A stretch of 64,000 nucleotides of DNA, from contig NC_030851.1 of assembly GCF_000208745.1 (NCBI RefSeq), positions 23,562,009 to 23,626,008 on the forward strand, given 5' to 3'. Positions 12,284 through 22,367 of the stretch are shown here, one piece after another. The stretch comes from Theobroma cacao. Its lineage: Eukaryota > Streptophyta > Magnoliopsida > Malvales > Malvaceae. The position numbers were made by a program, and so were the translations under genes. Within the stretch, counting starts at the first letter, position 1. Every line of letters starts with the position of its first letter. The notes under the pieces were generated by a model. It had not been told where the DNA came from and searched no databases. It was given only the letters and a program-made list of their open reading frames with translations.

Positions 12284-12738
12284 ATTGGTTGCAAAAATTT
12301 TTGAGGGTTTGAGTCAGTTTCAGAGGCAAACAGGGAGATTTAGGTTTTTGTTTTTAGAGCAACGGGATTCAAGGGAGAAAGAATGAGAGGCAGTCAGCAA
12401 TTATTACAAAAAAAAACTCCTCACTTTCCCTTTAAGTGCTGCCCTTTTTTATTTCTTTCTAATTTCAAACTTCCCTCTAAATTTTGGTTATTTACCTTTG
12501 ACAATTTTTCCTTCATTCTTTTTGCACTCGGTAAATCCAAATTTTTACCAAATTTTACTCTTCTTTCTCTAAAACTCACTAAGTCTTATTATTTAAGGCT
12601 ATTAGACCACTCTTAGTTGACTGAGAAATCCTTAGTCGACTGAAAGCATTATGTTTTCTATGTGAGAGCCTAAGGTTTTCTTATAATTCGTTCACACTAA
12701 TCATCCCTAAATTTCTTCTAATCTCACAGAATTTATCT
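12284..12738. other. Spacer between pol and env-like ORF of copia B
   Basis: This is non-coding on the minus strand. It holds two more palindrome variants (TTAGTTGACTGAG and TTAGTCGACTGAA near 12606-12645), the same word found in the LTRs. Confidence 0.6.
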
Positions 12739-14516
12739 TCACTCAGAGGTTTGGTAATATATGTCTGCTAATTGATGTAAAGTATTCACAAATTCTATCT
12801 TAATATATTTTTTCACCACATGGTCTCTAATAAAATGGTGTCTAATTTCAATGTGCTTTGTCCTAGAGTGTTGCACAAGATTTTTTGATATATTGATTGC
12901 ACTTGTGTTATCATAGTATATTGGTACATTATGCATACTTATTCCATAGTCTTTTAATTGTTGCTTGATCTAAAGGATTTGTGCACAACAACTACCTAAT
13001 GATACATATTCAACCTCTACTGCAGACAGTGCTACTGAGTTTTTCTTTTTGCTGGACCAAGACACAAGCATCCTTCCTAAATATTGGCATGTTCCACTAG
13101 TGTTTTTCCTATCAGTTCTACTACTAGCAAAGTCAGCATCTGAATATCCAACTAAGCTAAGAGTTTAGTCTCTAAAGTACCATATTCCTAGCTCTTGAGT
13201 GTCTATGAGGTATCTAATAATTCTCTTAACAGTTGTTAGGTGTGATTCTTTAGGCTGTGACTGAAATCTAGCACACAAGCACACACTAAACTGAATATCT
13301 AGTCTACTTGGTATTAAGTAGAGAAGAGAGTCGATCATACCTCTATAGAGCTTTTGATCTACATCTTTACCTTTTTCATCTAAGTCGAGTTTGGTGGATG
13401 GACTCATTCGTGTAGAAATTGATTTCAACTTCAGCATATCAAATTTCTTGAGCATATCGTGAGTGTATCTTTCTTGGTTGATGAAGATTCCTTCCTCACT
13501 TTGTTCGATTTGAAAACCAAGGAAGTACTTCAACTCTCCCATCATGCTCATTTCAAATTCACCCTGCATTTCCTTAGCGAAGTTCTTGCACAAAGCCTCA
13601 TTAGTTGCACCAAAAACAATGTCATCTACATATATTTGCACAATAATTAAATCATTTAGATATCTCTTAATGAACAATGTAGTATCGATGCTGCCTCTAT
13701 CATACCCCTTTTCAACTAAAAATTTTGAAAGCCTTTCATACCAAGCTCTAAGAACTTGTTTCAATCCATACAAGGCTTTATGAAGTTTGAAAACATGATC
13801 AGATTTTTCAAAGTCTTCAAAACTAGATGGTTATTCTACATATACTTCTTCTTGAATTAATCGATTTAAGAATGCACTTTTTACATCCATTTGGAATAAT
13901 TTAAAATTCATGAAACATGCAAAAGCTAGCAACAACCTTACGACTTCAATCCTAGCAACCGGAGCAAAAGTTTCATCATAATCTATTCCTTTTTCTTTGT
14001 TGTATACTTTTGCTACCAACCTAGCTTTATTTCTAACTACATTTCCTTGCTCATCTACCTTATTTCTAAATACCCATTTTGTACTAACAATAGGGTGATT
14101 TGATGGTCTAAGTACCAATGACCATATATGACTCCTTGTGAATTGATCAAGTTCTTCTTGCATGGCCATTATCCAACGTTCCTCTTTTTCAGCTTCTTCA
14201 AAGTTTTAAGGTTCAATTTGAGATATAAAAGTTGAAAAGTCACAAGTTTCTCTAGTTGCTTTCCTAGTTTTAACTCCTTGAGAAATTTCACCAATTATTT
14301 GCTCTTGTGGGTGATCTCTCACAAATCTCCAACTCCTTGGTAGATCATCATGCTAATTTTCTACTATTTGTAGATTTTTTAGAGGTGGAGTTTCATCTTC
14401 TCTTCTAGGCGAGCTTTTTCATTATTTTTTTTGTTTTCTAAGCTCATTTCCTCTATTTGTTTTTCTAGGACTTCTACATCATCATCATCATCATCATGAA
14501 CTTCTTTTTGCAATGC
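12739..14516 (-). pseudogene. Copia B pol: reverse transcriptase and RNase H
   Basis: Minus-strand translation from about 14230 shows the copia RT blocks: KWVFRNKVDEQG, FAPVARIE, FQMDVKSAFLN (14169-13831), then the catalytic YVDDIVFG and ELKYFLGFQ (13773-13165). RNase H follows with VGYSDADFA near 13135, then SKTKH-type and HHFIRDHV motifs, ending at the TGA at 12739. Segments 14169-13831, 13773-13165 and 12936-12739 share one frame, separated only by stop codons, for example at 13830 and 13165. The part upstream of 14230 is shifted in frame and contains an Asp run from a (CAT)n stretch near 14482. RT and RNase H copy the element RNA into DNA. Confidence 0.92.
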
Positions 14517-14521
14517 ATTTG

Positions 14522-17254
14522 TGTAAAACCCAACCCTATAAACACATGTCATGACATACATGCACTGAGTAGCATGTTATTATGCTAGGAAAGCACCTAA
14601 GAATAGACGAAACTCGGTATCGTATCTAACGGTACACTTGAGTTGATTTAACCTCGAACTCGTTCAAATAGGAATTGTAGGATGAAATTTAATATTTTAT
14701 AGTCAAGGAATGACTAAAAATGATTGTTCGGAGTTCGAGGGTTCATTAGGGGTAAAATTGAAAATTTTGATGTTTAGGGGCAAAAATTGTCATTTTGCCA
14801 CCTAAGATAATAATTTGATCATAGAGTGAAATTTTTGACCAAGATTAACTTTTTGGAGTATAACTTAATGATAGGAAGTGAAAAGTTTCAATTTCGGTAA
14901 TTTTCGAAACATAGGGGCAAAATGATAATTTTGTCGTCCCGGGGTAAAAATCGTAATTTTCACCACTCAAAACTTGTCAAAATCATAGGATTTATTTATT
15001 CGTGGTATGAACAACTATGGTATGTTAAGTGGTGAAAAATTGAAGTTTAAAAGACGAAATTTTAAAAATGGGCCAACGGGAAAGTGACACATGGCACTTT
15101 TTAATGATTTAATATTATTTTAATGAAAAGTCAGCCCATTTAAACCCCATTTTAAGTGATGGCCGGCCATAAGGGAGAACAAGAGAGAAAATAGAGAGGA
15201 AAGGAAGAAAAAAAGAAAAACCAAAGAGAAACAAGAAAATTCAAAGGGGAATTCGCGTTTTTCGCCCGTTTATGCGTTTAACGGTAAGATTTTTCAACTT
15301 TAGCTTGATTTCTACCTTTCCTATGCCTTTGTTTCCATTTAACATGCTTGAGGAGAGAGATCTAAAAGTGACATCAAGGGCTGGCCGAATTTCAAGGGGG
15401 GAGAAATTGAAATTTTTAGGTTTTGTTTTTTAGTTAAATTGATAGTTTTAGTTAGTTAAATGTGTTTAGAAATTAAATTGGGCAAGAAAGCATTAAATTT
15501 TCACAATACCCACCCTTGGCCGAATCTGCAATGAGGTACAATGATGATGATCTGATTTTTATTCTAAGAGAAATGAAGAGAAAATGATGAAAAATGGTTA
15601 AATGTGATAGAAAAACAAAGTNNNNNNNNNNNNNNNNNNNNNNNNNNNNNNNNNNNNNNNNNNNNNNNNNNNNNNNNNNNNNNNNNNNNNNNNNNNNNNN
15701 NNNNNNNNNNNNNNNNNNNNNNNNNNNNNNNNNNNNNNNNNNNNNNNNNNNNNNNNNNNNNNNNNNNNNNNNNNNNNNNNNNNNNNNNNNNNNNNNNNNN
15801 NNNNNNNNNNNNNNNNNNNNNNNNNNNNNNNNNNNNNNNNNNNNNNNNNNNNNNNNNNNNNNNNNNNNNNNNNNNNNNNNNNNNNNNNNNNNNNNNNNNN
15901 NNNNNNNNNNNNNNNNNNNNNNNNNNNNNNNNNNNNNNNNNNNNNNNNNNNNNNNNNNNNNNNNNNNNNNNNNNNNNNNNNNNNNNNNNNNNNNNNNNNN
16001 NNNNNNNNNNNNNNNNNNNNNNNNNNNNNNNNNNNNNNNNNNNNNNNNNNNNNNNNNNNNNNNNNNNNNNNNNNNNNNNNNNNNNNNNNNNNNNNNNNNN
16101 NNNNNNNNNNNNNNNNNNNNNNNNNNNNNNNNNNNNNNNNNNNNNNNNNNNNNNNNNNNNNNNNNNNNNNNNNNNNNNNNNNNNNNNNNNNNNNNNNNNN
16201 NNNNNNNNNNNNNNNNNNNNNNNNNNNNNNNNNNNNNNNNNNNNNNNNNNNNNNNNNNNNNNNNNNNNNNNNNNNNNNNNNNNNNNNNNNNNNNNNNNNN
16301 NNNNNNNNNNNNNNNNNNNNNNNNNNNNNNNNNNNNNNNNNNNNNNNNNNNNNNNNNNNNNNNNNNNNNNNNNNNNNNNNNNNNNNNNNNNNNNNNNNNN
16401 NNNNNNNNNNNNNNNNNNNNNNNNNNNNNNNNNNNNNNNNNNNNNNNNNNNNNNNNNNNNNNNNNNTGTTTTGGTAAATTACAAATGTTTTATGGTTTAA
16501 GAAAGAAATTGAAAACCTTATGAAATGGTTTGTGATTTGTTGTTTAAACTTGCCTCCATTTTACTCGCCTTTAGATATTTATGATAATGTCTGTTTACTC
16601 ATTGGGATTGCAAAATCTCACCCACCTCATTTCCAAACATTTCAGGCCTGTGGTAGCTTGTAGATATCGGATTTTGTGGAGGATTCCAGTTGACCCTTCT
16701 ATCCCACAGACAGTAGGTTACTATCACCAATACTGGGTGTATTTATAGGCCACTTGTCATTGTAATTATTATTGTACATTATAATTATGTAAATTATTGT
16801 ATGTATGAATTTATTTTATTCTCACGCTACAAAATTTATTTATGTATAGTTCTATAAAAATTGTTTTATAAGAAAATGAAATATATTATCAAATATTTTT
16901 ATTTAGTTTAATTAGCCAACTTTTCACTCTAAATGAATGATTTAGACTAGAAAATTTTATTTTTAATCGGCAGTGGATATTTTTCTACCATACGTTATAC
17001 CTTTATCAGGTTTCGAAATTTTTGGTAAAATGACCAAAATACCCCTATGTGGTGAAAAGTTTATTTTGATTGTTTTCGATCTAAAATAGTTTATATTTTC
17101 TTAAAACTCGATATTTAACAACGATTACTCACAGGAAAGGCAAGAAATTGATTCGTTAGCCTTGTGGGGTTTCGATTAGCATTTCGGATAATAAGTGTCA
17201 ATCGGGACGTCGCGGCGGTTGTCATGGGCCTGAGGGAGGTTTCGGGTCGTGACA
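14522..17254 (+). repeat. 5' LTR of gypsy C (contains N gap)
   Basis: It starts TGTAAAACCC and ends GGTCGTGACA. It matches 22368-25275 and, in reverse orientation, solo LTR F (52050-54711). Compared with the 3' LTR it retains a ~32-bp segment near 14840-14872 that the 3' LTR lacks. Its middle is unsequenced. Confidence 0.93.
15622..16466. other. Assembly gap (845 N) in the 5' LTR of gypsy C
   Basis: This is a run of N. The corresponding interval in ungapped LTR F is 52645-53600 (956 bp). All ORFs drawn across it are artefacts. Confidence 0.98.
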
Positions 17255-17261
17255 ATTCAGT

Positions 17262-17273
17262 TGGTTTCAGAAC
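17262..17273 (+). other. Primer-binding site of gypsy C
   Basis: TGGTTTCAGAAC lies 7 bp after the LTR end and differs at two positions from the initiator-Met site TGGTATCAGAGC. Confidence 0.75.
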
Positions 17274-17453
17274 TTTTGGTTTAAAAACTTATGGTTTTGA
17301 AAGAAGTTTTTGATTTTTTAAGTTCTTGGATTTAAAGTTATTTTAAAATAATTTACAATGTCAGTGTGGCCCCGTTAAGATTAGTTAGTTGAATGTAATT
17401 GCATATAGAGTCTTAAGTAGTCTAAACCAATTTCGTTCTTTTTGTAGACCATT

Positions 17454-18640
17454 ATGCCTCCTCGACATGAGCTACCACTTATCACTAGATCTACCGGTAG
17501 GGGAAGAGGTCGCCCTAGACAGAGTCGGTCGGATTCCATAGAAGAGGAGTCGGCTGCATCTTCTTTTAGAGAAATTTCTACTGTTGAGTCTACTGACATT
17601 CTTGTACCTCCTCCACCACCTGTTGCTACTCTTGGTGTACCTGCCATGTCACCCGAGGCAGCTTAGGCATTAGCGACTTTTCTCGCTACTCTTATGGGTC
17701 AAGCTCAAGCTGGTCCAATTCCACCTGCTAATTCCCCTGTAACAGCCTCAATACCACCACCTCCTATTCCACCCCAGACACCGGACGTCTCCATTTCTAA
17801 GAAATTGAAGGAAGCTAGACAGTTGGGTTGCGTCTCGTTTACTGGTGAGTTAGATGCGATCGCAGCTAAGGATTGGGTCAATCTAGTTTCAGAGACTCTT
17901 TCTGATATGAGATTAGATGACGATATGAAGCTAATGGTGGCTACTAGATTACTAGAGAAGAGGGCTCGTACTTGGTGGAATTCGGTGAAGTCCCATTCCA
18001 CTACTCCTCAAACATGGTCTAACTTCCTCAAAGAATTTGATGGTCAGTATTTTACTTACTTTCATCAGAAAGAAAAGAAAAGAGAATTTCTGAGCTTGAA
18101 ACAAAGAAATCTAACTGTAGAGGAGTATGAGACTCATTTTAACGAGTTGATGTTATATGTGCCGGATCTGGTGAAATCTAACCAAGATCAGGCCAATTAT
18201 TTTGAGGAAGGGCTCCGTAATGAGATCAGGGAACGAATGACAGTGATTGGTAGGGAGCCACATAAGGAAGTCGTGCAAATGGCTTTACGAGCTGAGAAGC
18301 TCGCCACTAAGAATAGATGGATTCGAGCTGAGTTTACAAAGAGAAAGAATCCGCCTACGTTCCCGAGTCAGTCTTCAAAGAGAGGCAGTGATTCGACATC
18401 TACTGCAAGAAGTACTACCTTAACGTCTGTGGCATCCACTAGACCTCCATCTCAGCAGTCACAGCCGAGATCTTCTAGATTTGATCGGCCAGTGATGAGT
18501 AAATAGGGGGGGACTTTAGGAGGATTGGACAGATGTCGTAATTACGGAGGATTTCATGTTGGGTCCTGTAGACAGCCTGTAAAGTGTTTTCAATGCGGCC
18601 AATAGGGGCATATCAGGAGAGATTGTCCTCAGTTGAGACG
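17454..18640 (+). pseudogene. Gypsy C gag
   Basis: The frame opens at ATG 17454 (MPPRHELPL) with a Gly/Arg-rich N-terminus and a Pro-rich linker. The Retrotrans_gag core follows (about 17850-18330: ARTWWNSVKS, FDGQYF, LSLKQRNLTVEEYE), then a Ser/Thr-rich region and a CCHC zinc knuckle (CFQCGQ-stop-GHIRRDC, 18588-18630). In-frame stops occur at 17664 (AA-stop-ALATFL), 18504 and 18603, the last inside the knuckle. Gag assembles the particle; the knuckle binds RNA. The frame is continuous with protease and RT, so gag and pol were one long ORF. Confidence 0.92.
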
Positions 18641-19193
18641 ATGTACAGTAACTATTTTTACTCCTCTAACTCGTTCTAGTATACCGTGAAAAGACACTTC
18701 GGGATCACAGTCCAGACAGGGCCCAATGATACGGTTAGGCATGGAGAGTAATACCCCAAAGCAGCCATCTTCCAGATCGTAGCCCTAGATTTCGACCAGG
18801 GTCTTTGTAGTGACTGAAGATGAAGCCCGAGTTTGACCTAGCACAGTGACAGGTATTATGATTGTGTTTGATAGCGATGCACATGTTTTGATAGATTCGA
18901 GTTCTGATAAATCATACGTTAGCAAATCATTTGCATCATTCTCAGATAGGAACCTGTCACCATTAGAGGAAGAGTTTGTAGTGCATACTGCTCTGGGCGA
19001 GCAATTAGTAAGAAATACGTATTATAGAGATTGTGGTATTAAAGTTAAGGAAGAAGAATTTATGGGTGATTTAATCCCTTTGGAGATTCAAGACTTTGAT
19101 TTGATCTTGGTTATGGATTGGTTGTCCACTCATTGAGCAAAGGTGGATTGTTTTAAGAAAGAAATGATTCTCTAGAGTTTAGAGGGAGCAGAA
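18641..19193 (+). pseudogene. Gypsy C protease
   Basis: Residues from 18846 show the retropepsin region. Where most relatives have VLIDSG or VLIDPG, this copy reads VLIDSSSDKSYVS, so the third position of the active-site triad is changed to Ser. A second conserved block LILVMDWLSTH lies at 19105-19133. In-frame stops at 18687, 18780, 18786, 18834, 19134 and about 19173 fall at positions where relatives have Arg, Gln or similar. The enzyme would process the gag-pol polyprotein. Confidence 0.85.
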
Positions 19194-20932
19194 GTGGTAT
19201 TTACGGGGGAGCGTCAAGTATTACCGTTTTGTGTAATCTTGACCCTCAAAGCTTTGAAATTGGTACGAAAGGGATATCCGACATACTTGGCTTACGTGAT
19301 TGATATATCAAGGGAGGAACCTAAGTTAGAGAATGTCCCCGTAGTAAGTGAGTTCCTTGATGTATTTCCTGATGACTTATCAAGACTTCCTCTCGATTGT
19401 GAGTTTGAATTCACCATTGACTTAATTTTGGGTACTGCCCCTATCTCTATTCCTCCATATAGAATGGTTCTGATAGAGTTGAAGGAGTTGAAAGTACAAT
19501 TGCAAGAGTTAGTGGACAAGGGTTTTATACGCCCTAGTACATCTCCGTGGGGAGCACTGATTTTATTTGTGAAAAAGAAAGACGGTACACTTTGGTTATG
19601 TATAGATTACCGACAACTTAACAGAATGACCATTAAGAACAAGTATTCGTTGCCGAGGATTGATGATCTTTTCGATCAATTACAGGGAGCTACAGTGTTT
19701 TCTAAGGTTGATCTAAGGTCTGGGTATCATTAGTTAAGGATTAAAGAACAGGATGTACCCAAGACAGCGTTCAGGACTCGGTACAGTCATTATGAGTTCT
19801 TGGTCATGCCTTTCGGGTTAACTAATGCACCGACAGTTTTTACGGATCTCATGAATAGGGTGTTCCACCCTTACTTGGACAAGTTTGTTATTGTGTTCAT
19901 TGATGAGATCCTGGTTTACTCAAGAGATAATGATGAGCACGCTACCCACTTGTGTATAGTATTACAAACTTTGCGGGAAAGATAGTTGTATGCAAAGTTT
20001 TCAAAGTGTGAGTTTTGGTTACAGAAAGTGGTATTCTTGGGACATGTAGTATCAGGAGTTGGAATATATGTTGATCCCAAGAAGATAGAGGCAATTTTAC
20101 AATGGGAGCAACCTAAGACAGTGACGGAGATTCGTAGTTTCCTCGGATTAACCAGTTATTATCGAAGGTTTGTTCAGGGATTTTCCTTAATAGCAGCTCC
20201 TTTGACCCGTTTAACTCGTACGGGAGTTAAGTTTGAGTGGGATGATGTTTGTGAGAATCGATTTCAGGAGCTAAAGAATAGATTAACCTCCGCTCCCGTT
20301 TTAACACTTCCTGTGAGTGGTAAGGGATTTGTGGTGTACAGTGATGCATCTAAGTTGGGGTTAGGGGTTGTGTTGATGCAGGATGAGAAAGTAATAGCTT
20401 ATGCTTCCCGGCAGTTGAAGAAGCATGAAGCAAATTACCCTACCCATGATTTAAAGTTAACGGCAGTGGTGTTTGCTTTAAAAATCTGGAGGCATTACTT
20501 GTATGGTGAGCATTGTCAGATATTTACAGATCACAAGAGTTTAAAATATTTGCTCACTCAGAAGGAGCTTAATTTGAGGCAAAGGCGATGGTTGGAGTTG
20601 ATAAAATATTATGACTTGGTGATAGACTATCATCCGGGAAAGGCGAACGTTGTAGCTGATGCCTTAGGTCGTAAGTCTTCATCGTCTTTAGCAGCACTTC
20701 AGAGTTGTTATTTTCCAGCATTATTAGAGATGAAATCTGTTGGGGTCCAGTTGAGAAATGGTGAGGATGGATCCTTATTGGCAAGCTTCATAGTGCGACC
20801 TTCGTTACTTGATCAGATTCAGGATATTCAGAGGTCTGATGATGAGTTAAGAAAAGAAATTCAAAAACTAACCGATGGGGGAGTCGGTGAGTTCAAATTC
20901 GGAGAGGATAATGTATTAATGTTTAAAGACTG
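19194..20932 (+). pseudogene. Gypsy C reverse transcriptase and RNase H
   Basis: RT motifs in order are [50 protein letters not shown], and the catalytic loop FIDEILVYS (19896-19922). The loop is normally FIDDILVYS, so the second catalytic Asp is Glu here. The connection and RNase H follow with [13 protein letters not shown] (about 20328-20366), [10 protein letters not shown] and [12 protein letters not shown]. In-frame stops at 19731 (YH-stop-LRIKE), 19983 (ER-stop-LYAKFSK) and 20930 break the frame, but all pieces stay in the gag frame. These domains copy RNA to DNA and remove the RNA strand. Confidence 0.94.
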
Positions 20933-22298
20933 AGTTTGTGTTCTTGAGGGAAACCAGCTAAGACAGGCGATCATGGAAGAAGCCCATTCATCTGCCTATG
21001 CATTACACCTTGAAAGCACCAAGATGTATAGGACTATCAGGGAGAATTATTGGTGGCCAGGTATGAAGCGAGACGTAGCAGAATTTGTAGCAAAGTGTCT
21101 CGTATGTCAGCAAGTTAAGGTGGAGCATCAGAGGCCAGCAGGTACACTTCAGTCTTTACCTGTTCCCGAGTGGAAATAGGAGCATGTAACTATGGATTTT
21201 GTTTTGGGACTGCCGCAGACACAAAGGGGAAAGGATGCAATTTGGGTGATCGTAGATCGGTTGACTAAGTCCGCTCACTTTTTAGCTGTCCATAGTACAT
21301 ACTCTATTGAGCAGCTGGCTCAACTCTATGTAGATGAGATTGTGAGGCTACATGGAGTTCCCGTTTCTATAGTGTTAGATCGAGATCCTCGATTCACTTC
21401 TTGATTCTGGCCAAAATTTCAAGAAGCTCTCGAAACAAATTGAAATTTAGCACTGCTTTTCACCCATAGACGGATGGTTAGTCAGAGAGGACTATCCAGA
21501 CTATGGAGGATATGTTGAGGGCTTGTGTCATGGATTTTCTTGGGAGTTGGGATAGACACTTGCCGTTAGTGGAATTTGCTTACAACAATAGCTTCCAATC
21601 TAGCATTGGTATGGCACCGTACAAAGCTTTATATGGAAAGAAATGTCGTACTCCACTTTGTTGGGATGAAGTGGGTGAAAGAAAGTTAGTTAGTGTGGAA
21701 TTGATCGATCTAACTAATGACAAGATCAAGGTTATACGAGAGAGGCTAAAGGTAGCCCAGGATAGGCAGAAGAGCTATGCAGATAAACAGAGAAAAGACT
21801 TGGAGTTTGAGGTCGATGATAGAGTTTTTCTTAAGGTGTCTCCTTAGAAAGGTAATAATTTGAATGCTTTGTGGTATTAAGTTTTATTTGATTATATTAT
21901 TATGGTAAATAATGATATCTTGTTGGATAATGAAAGGTGTGATTCGATTTGAGAAGTGGGGAAAGCTTAACCCGAGGTATATTGGACCATTCCGAATCAT
22001 TGAGAGAATTGGACCAGTAGCTTATCGGTTAGAATTACCTCTGGAGTTAGATCGGATCCACAATGTTTTCCATGTCTCCATGCTTAAAAAATATGTACCA
22101 AATCCTTCTCACATCCTCGAAGCACCTTCGATCGAGTTGCATGACGATTTGAAGTTTGAGGTGCAACCTGTGAGTATCTTGGATCGAAAGGATCGAGTAT
22201 TGAGGAACAAGAGTATTTCAATGGTCAAAGTGTTGTGGAAAAGTGCTCGAATGGAGGAAATGACATGGGAAGTAGAGCATCATATGAGGAACCAATAG
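20933..22298 (+). pseudogene. Gypsy C integrase with GPY/F and chromodomain-like C-terminus
   Basis: The zinc-binding HHCC region lies at 20973-21120 (HLESTKMYRTI, CLVCQQVK). The catalytic core begins at 21192 with DFVLGLPQ and [12 protein letters not shown], then [10 protein letters not shown] and LPLVEFAYNNSF. The GPY/F module is [20 protein letters not shown] (21981-22040), followed by [12 protein letters not shown] and a chromodomain-like tail ([14 protein letters not shown]). Stops occur at 21177, 21402, about 21472, about 21479, 21845 and 22296. One base is missing near 21441, shifting the frame, and an 85-bp insertion lies at 21852-21936. Integrase inserts the DNA copy; chromodomains can direct it to heterochromatin. 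Confidence 0.92.
21852..21936 (+). other. 85-bp intron-like insertion in gypsy C integrase
   Basis: The coding sequence reads KVSP-stop-K up to 21851 and resumes at 21937 with [11 protein letters not shown] in the correct frame if 21852-21936 is removed. The removed piece starts GTAATA, is AT-rich, and ends GAAAG, so it satisfies GT...AG. It is also flanked by the direct repeat GAAAGGT (21847-21853 and 21932-21938), which fits a small insertion with target duplication. I cannot decide between the two. Confidence 0.7.
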
Positions 22299-22350
22299 CC
22301 GCATCTATTTATCGAATCTGGTAAGCGAAATTTTAAGGTCAAAATTTTAT

Positions 22351-22367
22351 TTTAAAGGGGGCAGAAT
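22351..22367 (+). other. Polypurine tract of gypsy C
   Basis: TTTAAAGGGGGCAGAAT lies directly before the 3' LTR start (TGTAAAACTC at 22368), the expected plus-strand priming site. Confidence 0.88.

Noticed and set aside
15594..16523. Long open frames of about 300 codons across N runs (also 23810-24798)
   Set aside because: They consist almost entirely of unknown residues; the gap creates the open frame.
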